Shown here piece by piece: positions 51,744 to 59,963 of a DNA stretch of 64,000 nucleotides. The stretch spans positions 1,240,001-1,304,000 of the forward strand of contig NZ_JADBEF010000001.1 in NCBI RefSeq assembly GCF_014873535.1, written 5' to 3'. Both the position numbers and the translations under genes were made by a program. The stretch is from Nonomuraea africana (GTDB lineage Bacteria > Actinomycetota > Actinomycetes > Streptosporangiales > Streptosporangiaceae). The stretch's first letter is position 1. Every line of letters begins with the position of its first letter. Under the pieces are notes generated by a model, which was not told the DNA's origin, searched no databases, and saw nothing but the letters and a program-made list of their open reading frames with translations.

Positions 51744-52603
51744 AACCCGCTCCGTTCGACTACCACGCCCCCCGCGACCTCGGCGAGGCCCTCGAGGTGC
51801 TCGCCGAGGCGGGCGAGCACGCCAAGGTGCTGGCCGGCGGCCAGAGCCTGATCCCGCTGCTCAACATGCGCCTGGCCGCCCCCGAGCGGCTGGTCGACAT
51901 CAACAGGATCGCCGCGCTCGAGCCCTTCGAGGTCACACCCGACGGCGTGCGCGTCGGCGCGCTGTCCCGCCACTCGCAGGTGGAGCGCTCGGCGGAGGTC
52001 GCCGCGGCCCAGCCGCTGCTGCGCCAGGCGCTCAGGCTGGTGGCGCATCCGGTGATCCGCAACCGCGGCACCGTGGTCGGCAGCCTGGTGCACGCCGACC
52101 CCGCCGCCGAGCTGCCGGCCGTGCTGGCGTTGCTGGGCGGGTCGGTACGGCTGGCCCGCGCGGGCGGCGTCCGCGACGTGCCCGCGGCGGAGTTCTTCAC
52201 CGGGCCGCTGGAGTCGGCGCTCGAACCGGGCGAGCTCGCCGTCTCCGCCTACTTCCCGAACCCGCCCGAGCGGACGGGCAGCGCGTTCGTCGAGGTGGCC
52301 AGGAGACACGGCGACTTCGCGCTGGCGGGGGTGGCGGCCGTGGTGACGGTCGACGACGACCTGCGGGTGCGCGCGGCGAGGGTGGCGTGCGTCGGCGTCG
52401 GGCCGGTCCCGATGACCGCCGACGTGAGCGAGTGGTGCGAGCGGCGTCCCGCCTCGACCGTCGACTGGGCGGCGGTGTCGCGGGCCGTACAGGATCGGAC
52501 GGAACCCGAGGCGGACATCCACGCGACCGCCGAGTACCGCAGGCACCTGGTCGGGGTACTGGCCGTGCGGGCACTGACGGAGGCGGCGAGAAATGCGGCA
52601 TGA
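51740..52603 (+). CDS. Xanthine dehydrogenase-type FAD-binding subunit
   Basis: The medium subunit of a molybdenum hydroxylase (CoxM/XdhB-like), with 287 residues from a TTG that overlaps the permease stop. The FAD-binding PCMH motif (VLAGGQSLIPLLNMR) and the second motif (VIRNRGTVVGSLVHADPAAELPAV) are clear. It carries electrons from the [2Fe-2S] subunit to the final acceptor. The context favours purine oxidation over CO oxidation. Confidence 0.94.
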   Translation: MKPAPFDYHAPRDLGEALEVLAEAGEHAKVLAGGQSLIPLLNMRLAAPERLVDINRIAALEPFEVTPDGVRVGALSRHSQVERSAEVAAAQPLLRQALRLVAHPVIRNRGTVVGSLVHADPAAELPAVLALLGGSVRLARAGGVRDVPAAEFFTGPLESALEPGELAVSAYFPNPPERTGSAFVEVARRHGDFALAGVAAVVTVDDDLRVRAARVACVGVGPVPMTADVSEWCERRPASTVDWAAVSRAVQDRTEPEADIHATAEYRRHLVGVLAVRALTEAARNAA

Positions 52604-53075
52604 CATCACGCTGGTGGTCAACGGCGTCACGCGGCGGGTCGGCGTGCCCGCGCGGCGGCTGCTGTCGGACTGCCTGCGCCACGACCTCGGGCTGACCGGC
52701 ACGCACGTGGGCTGCGAGCACGGCGTCTGCGGCTGCTGCACCGTGCTGCTGGACGGCGAGCCTGTGCGCTCCTGCCTGACGTTCGCGGTGACCGTGGACG
52801 GGCGGGAGATCACCACCGTCGAGGGTCTGGCGGGCCCCGAGGGCATGTCGCCCGTCCAGCGCGCCTTCGCCGAGTGCCACGGGCTGCAGTGCGGCTTCTG
52901 CACCCCGGGCTTCCTGTGCACGGCGACGGCGCTGCTGAGGGAGAACCCGGCGCCGACCGACGAGGAGGTCCTGGAGGGCATCTCGGGCAACCTGTGCAGG
53001 TGCACCGGCTACCAGAACATCGTCAAGTCGGTCCACCGGGCCGCCGAGCTGATGGCCGAGGAGGAGGGCCGATGA
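52593..53075 (+). CDS. Xanthine dehydrogenase-type [2Fe-2S] subunit
   Basis: A 160-residue small subunit with two [2Fe-2S] clusters. A plant-type ferredoxin domain (CEHGVCGCCTVLLDGEPVRSC) is followed by the four-helix domain with CGFCTPGF and CRCTGYQNIV. It overlaps the FAD subunit gene by 11 bp and the large subunit start in an ATGA. It completes the electron path of the molybdoenzyme. Confidence 0.96.
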   Translation: MRHDITLVVNGVTRRVGVPARRLLSDCLRHDLGLTGTHVGCEHGVCGCCTVLLDGEPVRSCLTFAVTVDGREITTVEGLAGPEGMSPVQRAFAECHGLQCGFCTPGFLCTATALLRENPAPTDEEVLEGISGNLCRCTGYQNIVKSVHRAAELMAEEEGR

Positions 53076-55426
53076 CGACGCGGCTGTTCGGCGAGCGCGT
53101 GGCGCGCAAGGAGGATCCCCGCCTGCTCACCGGGCAGGGCCGCTACCTCGACGACCTGGGCCGCGACGCGCTGGCCGTCGCCTTCGTCCGCTCCCCGCAC
53201 GCCCACGCCCGCATCCTCGACATCGACGTCTCCGGCGCCCTCGACGTGGAGGGCCTGGTCGCCGTCTACACCTGGGAGGATCTGCCGGGCCGCGTCGCCG
53301 AGCCGCTGCCGCTGCTCATCCCGCACCCCGCGCTCACCCACGGCCGCACCGCCTACCCACTGGCCAGGGAGGTCGTCAGGCACGTCGGCGAGCCCGTCGT
53401 CATGGTGGTCGCGCAGGACCGCTACCTCGCCGAGGACGCCTGCGCGCTGATCCGCGTCGACTACGAGCTGCTCAAGCCGGTCGTCGGCATCGAGGAGGCG
53501 GTCCACAGCGCCGCACTGGTCCACGAGGATGTGCCGGGCAACGTCGGCGCGCACCTCGTGCAGGAGGTGCCCTCCAGGTCGGGGCAGAGCGCCCGCGAGG
53601 TCATCGAGACCGCCCCGCACACGCTCGCCTTCAGGCTCGACATCGAGCGCAGCGCGTGCACGCCGCTGGAGGGGCGCGGCGTGCACGCCCGGTGGGACGG
53701 CACCGACCTGCGCGTCCACTCCTCCACCCAGACCTCCACCAGCGTCAGGATGGCGGTCGCGGCCAAGCTCGGCCTGCCGCTGCCGAACGTCGAGGTGATC
53801 GCGCCCGACGTCGGCGGCGGGTTCGGGGTGAAGATCGTGCACCCGTGGCCGGAGGAGATCCTGGTGCCGTGGGCGGCCATGCTGCTGAACCGCGAGCTGA
53901 AATGGACCGAGGACCGGCGCGAGCACTTCATCTCCTCCGCGCACGAGCGGGGCCAGGTGCAGTTCGTCCGGGTCGGCTTCGACGACGCCGGTCACGTGCT
54001 CGGGCTGGAGGTGACGATCCTGCACGACCACGGCGCGTACATGCCGTACGGGATCATCGTGCCGATCGTCACCTCGACGCAGCTGCTCGGGCCCTACAAG
54101 ATCGGCTCGTACCGGGTCGAGTTCTCCTCGATCTACACCAACACCGTGCAGGTCACGCCGTACAGGGGGGCGGGGCGCCCGCAGGGCGTGTTCTGCATGG
54201 AGCGGACGATGGACAAGATCGCGGCCTACCTCGGCAGGGACCGCACCGAGGTCAGGGCGGCCAACTTCATCCAGCCCTCGGAGTTCCCCTACGACCAGGG
54301 CATGATCTTCCAGGACGGGCGTCCCCTCATCTACGACAGCGGCGACTACCCGGCGATGCTGGCCAAGCTGAAGGAGCTGATCGGCTGGGACTCCTTCGTG
54401 CCCAGAAAGGGCCTGGGCATCGGCATCGGCTGCTACGTCGAGGGCACAGGAGTGGGGCCCTACGAGGGCGGACACGTGCAGATCACCTCGGACGGGCGGG
54501 TGCACGTGTCCACGGGCCTCACCTCGCAGGGCCAGGGCCACGAGACGGTGTTCGCGCAGATCGCGGCCACCGAGCTGGGCGTGCCGATCGAGCGGATCTC
54601 CGTCGTCACCGGCGACACCCGCAGGTTCGGCTACGCCGTGGGCACGTTCGCCTCGAGGGCGGCCGTCGTCAGCGGCAACGCCATCGCCCTGGCCTGCAGG
54701 AAGGTGCGGGAGAAGGCGCTGCGCATCGCCGCCGAGGCGCTGGAGGCCGACCCCGCCGACCTGGAGATCACCGACGGCCTCGTGCACGTCGTCGGCGCGC
54801 CGGGCGCCTCGATCCCGCTGTCCACGGTCGCGGTGCTGTCCAATCCGCTGCGCTACTCCTTCGACGCCGAGACCGCCCGCGCGGGGCAGTTCGCGGGCGG
54901 CGCCTCCTTCGACCGGCCGCCCGTCGCCGAGGGGGAGGAGCCCGGCCTCGAGGGGCGCGACTACTACTCGCCGCTGCGCTCCACCTTCGCCGCCGGCATG
55001 CACGCCGCGATCGTGGAGACCGATCCCGACACCGCCGAGATCCGCATCCTGCGCTACGCCGTCGTCCACGACTGCGGCAGGCTGATCAACCCGATGATCG
55101 TCGAGGGACAGATCCACGGCGGGGTGGCGCAGGGCGTGGGCGGCGCGCTGTACGAGCGGATGGTCTACGACTCCCACGGGCAGCTGCTGAACGCCTCGTT
55201 CATGGACTTCCTCATGCCCTACGCCACCGAGATCCCGCACATCGAGACCGGCCACCTGGAGACGCCCTCCCCGCTGAACCCCCTGGGCATCAAGGGGGCG
55301 GGCGAGGCGGGGGTGATCCCGGTCGCCGCGGTGATCGCCAGCGCGGTCGAGGACGCCGAGGGCCTGCCCATCGACAGGATGCCGATCTCCCCCTCCGAGC
55401 TGTTCCATCTACGATCTGGCAGATGA
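53072..55426 (+). CDS. Xanthine dehydrogenase-type molybdopterin subunit
   Basis: The catalytic subunit with 784 residues from the ATG at 53072. Molybdopterin-binding motifs include DVGGGFGVK, TPYRGAGRPQGVFCMER and the catalytic Glu in IKGAGEAGVIPV. The YRGAGR motif matches form II or xanthine-dehydrogenase-like enzymes, not the true CO dehydrogenase (which has the AYRCSFR loop). With PucR and two purine permeases nearby, a purine or related N-heterocycle is the likely substrate. Confidence 0.95.
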   Translation: MTTRLFGERVARKEDPRLLTGQGRYLDDLGRDALAVAFVRSPHAHARILDIDVSGALDVEGLVAVYTWEDLPGRVAEPLPLLIPHPALTHGRTAYPLAREVVRHVGEPVVMVVAQDRYLAEDACALIRVDYELLKPVVGIEEAVHSAALVHEDVPGNVGAHLVQEVPSRSGQSAREVIETAPHTLAFRLDIERSACTPLEGRGVHARWDGTDLRVHSSTQTSTSVRMAVAAKLGLPLPNVEVIAPDVGGGFGVKIVHPWPEEILVPWAAMLLNRELKWTEDRREHFISSAHERGQVQFVRVGFDDAGHVLGLEVTILHDHGAYMPYGIIVPIVTSTQLLGPYKIGSYRVEFSSIYTNTVQVTPYRGAGRPQGVFCMERTMDKIAAYLGRDRTEVRAANFIQPSEFPYDQGMIFQDGRPLIYDSGDYPAMLAKLKELIGWDSFVPRKGLGIGIGCYVEGTGVGPYEGGHVQITSDGRVHVSTGLTSQGQGHETVFAQIAATELGVPIERISVVTGDTRRFGYAVGTFASRAAVVSGNAIALACRKVREKALRIAAEALEADPADLEITDGLVHVVGAPGASIPLSTVAVLSNPLRYSFDAETARAGQFAGGASFDRPPVAEGEEPGLEGRDYYSPLRSTFAAGMHAAIVETDPDTAEIRILRYAVVHDCGRLINPMIVEGQIHGGVAQGVGGALYERMVYDSHGQLLNASFMDFLMPYATEIPHIETGHLETPSPLNPLGIKGAGEAGVIPVAAVIASAVEDAEGLPIDRMPISPSELFHLRSGR

Positions 55427-56436
55427 CCGAGCTGCGTGCCCCCGGGGCGGGCCTGACCGCCCTGCCCGCCGTCGCCGACGGCGTCCGCCTGATCGACCTG
55501 GCGTGGAACCGGCTCACCGAGCTGCCCGCCCGGATCGGCGAGCTGTCCGCGCTGGAGGAGCTGCGCCTCGACGGCAACCTGCTCACGTGCCTGCCGCCGC
55601 TGCCCTCCTCACTGCGGGCGCTGCACGCCGACGGCAACCGGCTGACGTCGCTGCCGCCGTGCCCGCCGTCCCTGGAGAGCCTGTTCGTGTACGGCAACGC
55701 GCTGGAGCGCCTGCCCGCGCGCCTGGGCCCGCTGCGGCACCTGGCGGCCGGCGGCAACGGCCTGGAAGAGGTGCCCGACGAGGTGTGGCGGCTGGCCGGG
55801 CTCGAATCGCTCAACCTGGCCGAGAACCGCCTCACCCACGTGCCCGGCGCGATCGGCGGGCTGGCCCGGCTGCGGATGCTCGACCTCGGGCACAACGCGA
55901 TCAAGGTTATCCCCGCCGAGATCGGCGAGCTCGGCCTGACCGACTACCTGTACCTCAGCGACAACGGCTTCACCCACGTGCCCGCGTCGATCGGGAGGCT
56001 GAGCGGGCTCGCCTACCTCAACCTGACCGACAACCGGCTCACCGAGCTCCCCTCGTCCATCGGCGACATGGCGGCGCTGAAGGAGCTGCGCCTGTACAAC
56101 AACAGGCTCACCACGCTGCCGCCCTCGATCGGGCGGCTCGGCGAGCTGCGCGAGCTGCACCTGCAGGGCAACCACCTGACCGCGCTGCCACCGCTGCCCG
56201 CCTCGCTGCGCGTGCTCGACCTGCGAAACAACCACCTGGCGCGGCTGCCCGAGACGATCGGCGGGCTGACCCGGCTGGTCCACCTCGACCTGCGCGACAA
56301 CCGGCTGAGGGAGCTGCCGGGCGCCCTGCTCGCGCTGACCGCGCTGGAGAAGCTGGACCTGCGCTGGAACAAGCTCGACGGTGACCCACCCGAGCTGCGC
56401 GCCCTCGAATCGAGAGGCTGCGTAGTCCTGCGCTGA
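55423..56436 (+). CDS. Leucine-rich-repeat protein coupled to the molybdoenzyme operon
   Basis: A 337-residue LRR protein that is nearly all repeats of about 23 residues (for example LxxLxLxxNxLTxLPxxIGxL). It has no signal peptide or membrane helix, so it is probably cytoplasmic. Its ATG overlaps the molybdopterin subunit stop (ATGA), so it is translated with it. Such repeats bind proteins. An assembly or partner role for the molybdoenzyme is a guess; chance neighbourhood is possible. Confidence 0.93.
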   Translation: MTELRAPGAGLTALPAVADGVRLIDLAWNRLTELPARIGELSALEELRLDGNLLTCLPPLPSSLRALHADGNRLTSLPPCPPSLESLFVYGNALERLPARLGPLRHLAAGGNGLEEVPDEVWRLAGLESLNLAENRLTHVPGAIGGLARLRMLDLGHNAIKVIPAEIGELGLTDYLYLSDNGFTHVPASIGRLSGLAYLNLTDNRLTELPSSIGDMAALKELRLYNNRLTTLPPSIGRLGELRELHLQGNHLTALPPLPASLRVLDLRNNHLARLPETIGGLTRLVHLDLRDNRLRELPGALLALTALEKLDLRWNKLDGDPPELRALESRGCVVLR

Positions 56437-56471
56437 ACCCTGCCAGGCGGGCGCGCGTACCTCCGGGCGTG

Positions 56472-56849
56472 ATGACATATCTCCGCATAGCGGTTTTCGC
56501 GCTCATGGTCGTGGCCTGCTCGCCGGGCGACGGCGGCGGCTCCTACGGCGCCGCCGTCGCGCCGATGACAGTCGAGCAGCTGGCCGCGAAGGCCGGGTGC
56601 ACCCCGCACATCCAGATCGACGCCAGCGAGCTCAGGCAGGGCCACTGCGAGACGGCCGACGGTGAGTTCTTCCTCACGACGTTCACCACCCAGCAGGGCA
56701 AGGACGCGTGGATGGACACCGCGCCCGAGTACAACCCGCACCTCGTGGGACCGCTGTGGACGGCCCTGTCGAGCAGGGCGGTGCTGGAGCGGGTGCAGCG
56801 CAGGCTCGGCGGTGACCTCCACCTGAAGGACCACCGGGTCAAGGGCTGA
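56472..56849 (+). CDS. Small predicted lipoprotein
   Basis: A 125-residue protein with the N-terminal signal MTYLRIAVFALMVVAC: hydrophobic core and lipobox VVAC with the acylated Cys at residue 16. The mature part has one further Cys pair and no recognised domain (VEQLAAKAGCTPHIQIDA...GHCETADGEFFLTTF). It ends within the convergent MFS gene's 3' end, overlapping by 11 bp. The function is unknown. Confidence 0.8.
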   Translation: MTYLRIAVFALMVVACSPGDGGGSYGAAVAPMTVEQLAAKAGCTPHIQIDASELRQGHCETADGEFFLTTFTTQQGKDAWMDTAPEYNPHLVGPLWTALSSRAVLERVQRRLGGDLHLKDHRVKG

Positions 56850-58068
56850 CCGGCTCGGGCAGGTCGCGCATGGCCCGCAGCGGCGACAGCAGCAGCGGGA
56901 GCACCGACAGCGGCCCCAGCGCGCAGGCGATCCAGATGGCGGGCACGATCCCGAGGTGCTCGCCGAGCAGGCCGCCGGTCAGCGCGCCCAGCGGCAGCAC
57001 GCCCCAGACGAGGAAGCGCATCGTCGCGTTCATCCTGCCCAGCAGGTGGCCGGGCGTGATCGCCTGGCGGAAGCTGAGCTGCGAGACGTTGTAGACCACG
57101 ATGCCGATGCCCACCATGAACCAGGCGAACGCGTAGAGCCCCAGCCGCCGGCCGTCCTCGGTGAACGGCACCAGCAGCAGGAACGGCGTGGTCAGCAGGT
57201 TCGACAGCCAGATCGCCCGCGCCGAGCCCACCCACCTGGCGAACGGCCCGACCAGCGCCGCGCCGACCAGTCCTCCCACGCCCGCGGCCGCGAACAGCAG
57301 GCCCATCACGCCGGGCGTCACCCCGACGACGTTGACCAGGAACAGGACGGCGAGCGCGTTGTTCATGGAGTTGGCGAAGTTGGCGCTCGCCGTACAGGCG
57401 GCGATCATGCGCAGGATCGGATGCCCGAGCACGAAGCGCAGGCCCTCGCCGATCTCCTTGACCAGCCCGCGCCGCTCCTGGGCGCTCGGCGGGTCCCTGT
57501 CGGACCTGATGCCGGCCAGCAACGCACCCGACAGCGCGAAGCTGATCGCGTCGACCAGGATCGCGACGGGCGCGGTGACGAGCTGGACCAGCCACCCGGC
57601 CACGCCGGGGCCCGCCACCTGGGCGCCCGAGCGGACGATCTCCAGTTTGGCGTTGCCGTCCATGATCTGGTCCCGCTCGACCAGCGACGGCAGGTAGCTC
57701 TGGTAGGCCACGTCGAAGAAGACGGTGGCGACGCCGGCGCCCAGGCCGACCGCGTAGAGCTGCGGCATCGACAGGACGCCCAGCCACCAGGCCACCGGCA
57801 CCGACAGCAGCAGGACCGCCCGCGCCAGGTCCGCGGTGATCAGGATCCTGCGGCGGCGCAGCCGGTCCACCCACACGCCGGCGGGCAGCCCGATGAGCAG
57901 GAACGCCACCGTCTCGGCCGCCACCAGCAGCCCCATCTCGAACGCTGACGCGCGCAGCGCCACTACCGCGACCAGGGGGAGGGCCACCAAGCTCACCTGC
58001 GTGCCGACCTGGCTGATCGTGTCGGCGCCGAACAGGAGCATGAAGGCGCGTTGCCGGAAAAGGCTCAC
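56839..58068 (-). CDS. MFS multidrug-type transporter
   Basis: A 409-residue MFS protein of the enterobactin/macrolide-exporter type. It has GLPAGVWVDRLRRRRILI after helix 2 and VSLVALPLVAVVALRAS in helix 1-2. Twelve hydrophobic segments are visible. The GTG at 58068 is the start. The substrate is unknown. It is divergent from the M4 peptidase gene with about 120 bp between them. Confidence 0.92.
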   Translation of the reverse strand: MSLFRQRAFMLLFGADTISQVGTQVSLVALPLVAVVALRASAFEMGLLVAAETVAFLLIGLPAGVWVDRLRRRRILITADLARAVLLLSVPVAWWLGVLSMPQLYAVGLGAGVATVFFDVAYQSYLPSLVERDQIMDGNAKLEIVRSGAQVAGPGVAGWLVQLVTAPVAILVDAISFALSGALLAGIRSDRDPPSAQERRGLVKEIGEGLRFVLGHPILRMIAACTASANFANSMNNALAVLFLVNVVGVTPGVMGLLFAAAGVGGLVGAALVGPFARWVGSARAIWLSNLLTTPFLLLVPFTEDGRRLGLYAFAWFMVGIGIVVYNVSQLSFRQAITPGHLLGRMNATMRFLVWGVLPLGALTGGLLGEHLGIVPAIWIACALGPLSVLPLLLSPLRAMRDLPEPVSP

Positions 58069-58126
58069 CTGCGCATGCTGCCGGGCGATCTATGCGGAAT
58101 CAATCCCGATTAGTCATGCCCTACTC

Positions 58127-58180
58127 ATGACAAAGCCGGAGGAGCGGTTCACGATGACGCCACAAGCCGACAACCAGTAG
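58127..58180 (+). CDS. 17-residue ORF before the M4 peptidase
   Basis: The peptide MTKPEERFTMTPQADNQ ends 11 bp before the peptidase ATG. There is no strong ribosome-binding site (GACAAAGCCGGAGGAG lies inside the ORF). It could be a leader peptide or chance. Low confidence. Confidence 0.25.
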   Translation: MTKPEERFTMTPQADNQ

Positions 58181-58191
58181 GGGGGCGCGCC

Positions 58192-59904
58192 ATGAGTCGA
58201 CACTTCGACCGCATGCGCTACCACATCGCCGACGACCCAGACGCGGGAGGCAGGCCGAGATCACCGGGGGCGTTCACCGGCATCGCGCCAGGGCTGGAGT
58301 CCGTCGCGCCGCGGTTCACCTCCAACGAGGCCGCCGCCAGGTTCTACCTCGACCACAAGCTCGCCGAGGAGCCCGAGGCGCCCGGGTTCAGGGCCGCGCT
58401 CGCCACCGAGTCGCCCGCCAGGGTGCCCGACCTCACGCTTCGCTCCGCCCGCCAGACTCCCGCCTCGGGCACCACCCTGGTCCGCTTCGACCAGACCCAT
58501 GCGCAGATCCCCGTCTTCGGCACCGACGTGCTCGTCGAGCTCGACCAGTCGCGCGAGCTCGTGGCCATGGACGCGCGGCTGACCGAGGTCAGCGGCGCGC
58601 CCGACACTCCTGCGCTCGACCCGCCCGCCGCCGTGGCCGCAGTCGCCGCGGCGACCGGCGTCGCGATCGAGGGCGTGGGGAGCGCGCCGCCCGCCCTCAC
58701 CTACTACCTCGACGACGCGGGCTCCTGGCACCTGGCCTGGCACCTGCACGGGCTGGCCGCCGTCCTGCCCGAGGCGAGGCCGGAGCCCGGCCACACGGGG
58801 CACGGCATGGAGGACCCCTCGCCCCGCGAGCTGTACCCCCGCGTCGACTACCTCGTGGACGCGCAGGACGGCGCGATCCTGTTCTACTTCGGGGTCACCC
58901 CGACCGTGGACGTGCCGACGAAGCTGCGCGGCTTCGACGAGAACGGCGTGCTGGCCGACCGGATCTGGGGCGACAAGCTGGCCTCGGGGTTCGCGCTGCG
59001 CGACAGGCTCAGGAACATCGTCACCTACGACCTCGCCCTCGGCGACCTGGCGGAGAACCCGCAGCTGACCGACCCGGTGCAGGCCGGCGATCCCGACCTC
59101 GGCGAGAAGTTCAAGGCCGCCGTTTCGGCCCACGCGAACGCCACCAAGGTGTTCGACTTCTACCGCGGCGTGCTCAGCCGTGACAGCGTCGACGACCAGG
59201 GCATGGCGCTGACCTCCGTCATCAACTGCATCTTCAGCCCCCACGGCCCTGGGCCGGAGTGGAAGAACGCCGCCTGGTTCGACAACCGCATGTGGTACGG
59301 CCAGATGCGCAACCCCGCGGGCGTGCTGGTGAGCACCGCGCGCTTCCTCGACGTGATCGGGCACGAGCTCACGCACGGCGTCATCGACACCTCCAGCGGG
59401 CTGGTCTACCGCGACCAGTCGGGCGCGCTGAACGAGTCCTTCGCCGACATCCTCGGCATCACGATCAGCAACTGGTACGGCGCGGAGACGCCGGAGGACG
59501 TCACGGGCTGGAACTGGGAGCTGGGCAAGGGCTGGCGGCCCACCGGCGCCGGGCTGCGCTCGCTGAGCGACCCCGCGGCCTTCGGCCAGCCCGCGCACAT
59601 GCGCGACTTCGTGCACACCACCGCCGACAACGGCGGCGTGCACATCAACAGCGGCATCCCGAACAAGGCGGCGCACCTGCTGTTCACCGCCACCACGCAG
59701 CAGGGGACACCGGTCCTGGACGCCAGGGACTGGATCGTCCTGCTCTACCTGGCGATGGTGCGGCTGAACAGGCTCGCGGTCTTCACCGACGTGCCCGTCG
59801 CGCTGCGGGACGTGGCCAAGGTCTACCTCGCCGGCAGCCCGAAGCAGCTCGACCCGGTGTTGGCCGCGATCGGCTCGGCCTACGAGGCCGTCGGCATCGA
59901 GTAG
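58192..59904 (+). CDS. M4-family (thermolysin-like) metallopeptidase, no signal peptide
   Basis: A 570-residue protein. It has an N-terminal FTP/PepSY-like propeptide region (about 60-220) and a thermolysin catalytic domain with zinc motif HELTH (391-395) and third ligand in GALNESFADILG. The C-terminal M4 domain has NGGVHINSGIPNKAAHLLF. M4 enzymes are normally secreted. Here the N-terminus (MSRHFDRMRYHIADD) has no hydrophobic signal, so it may be intracellular, exported otherwise, or have its true start elsewhere. Confidence 0.92.
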   Translation: MSRHFDRMRYHIADDPDAGGRPRSPGAFTGIAPGLESVAPRFTSNEAAARFYLDHKLAEEPEAPGFRAALATESPARVPDLTLRSARQTPASGTTLVRFDQTHAQIPVFGTDVLVELDQSRELVAMDARLTEVSGAPDTPALDPPAAVAAVAAATGVAIEGVGSAPPALTYYLDDAGSWHLAWHLHGLAAVLPEARPEPGHTGHGMEDPSPRELYPRVDYLVDAQDGAILFYFGVTPTVDVPTKLRGFDENGVLADRIWGDKLASGFALRDRLRNIVTYDLALGDLAENPQLTDPVQAGDPDLGEKFKAAVSAHANATKVFDFYRGVLSRDSVDDQGMALTSVINCIFSPHGPGPEWKNAAWFDNRMWYGQMRNPAGVLVSTARFLDVIGHELTHGVIDTSSGLVYRDQSGALNESFADILGITISNWYGAETPEDVTGWNWELGKGWRPTGAGLRSLSDPAAFGQPAHMRDFVHTTADNGGVHINSGIPNKAAHLLFTATTQQGTPVLDARDWIVLLYLAMVRLNRLAVFTDVPVALRDVAKVYLAGSPKQLDPVLAAIGSAYEAVGIE

Positions 59905-59909
59905 CCGCC

Positions 59910-59947
59910 GAGTCGTCCCGGGAGGGCGCGCCCTCCCGGGACGACTC
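59910..59947. terminator. Perfect 38 bp palindrome between convergent genes
   Basis: Two perfect 19 bp arms (GAGTCGTCCCGGGAGGGCG and its complement) meet without spacer, 5 bp after the M4 peptidase stop and 16 bp from the opposite gene's stop. It serves as a bidirectional terminator. Confidence 0.85.
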
Positions 59948-59963
59948 CCCATGGTCAGCGGGG

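Noticed and set aside
53009..55408. 799-residue open frame on the minus strand over the molybdopterin subunit
   Set aside because: It is antisense to a gene with clear molybdopterin motifs and has no domain of its own.
58068..58191. Divergent intergenic gap read as a promoter pair
   Set aside because: I could not find a -35/-10 pair on either strand beyond chance matches, so no promoter is claimed.
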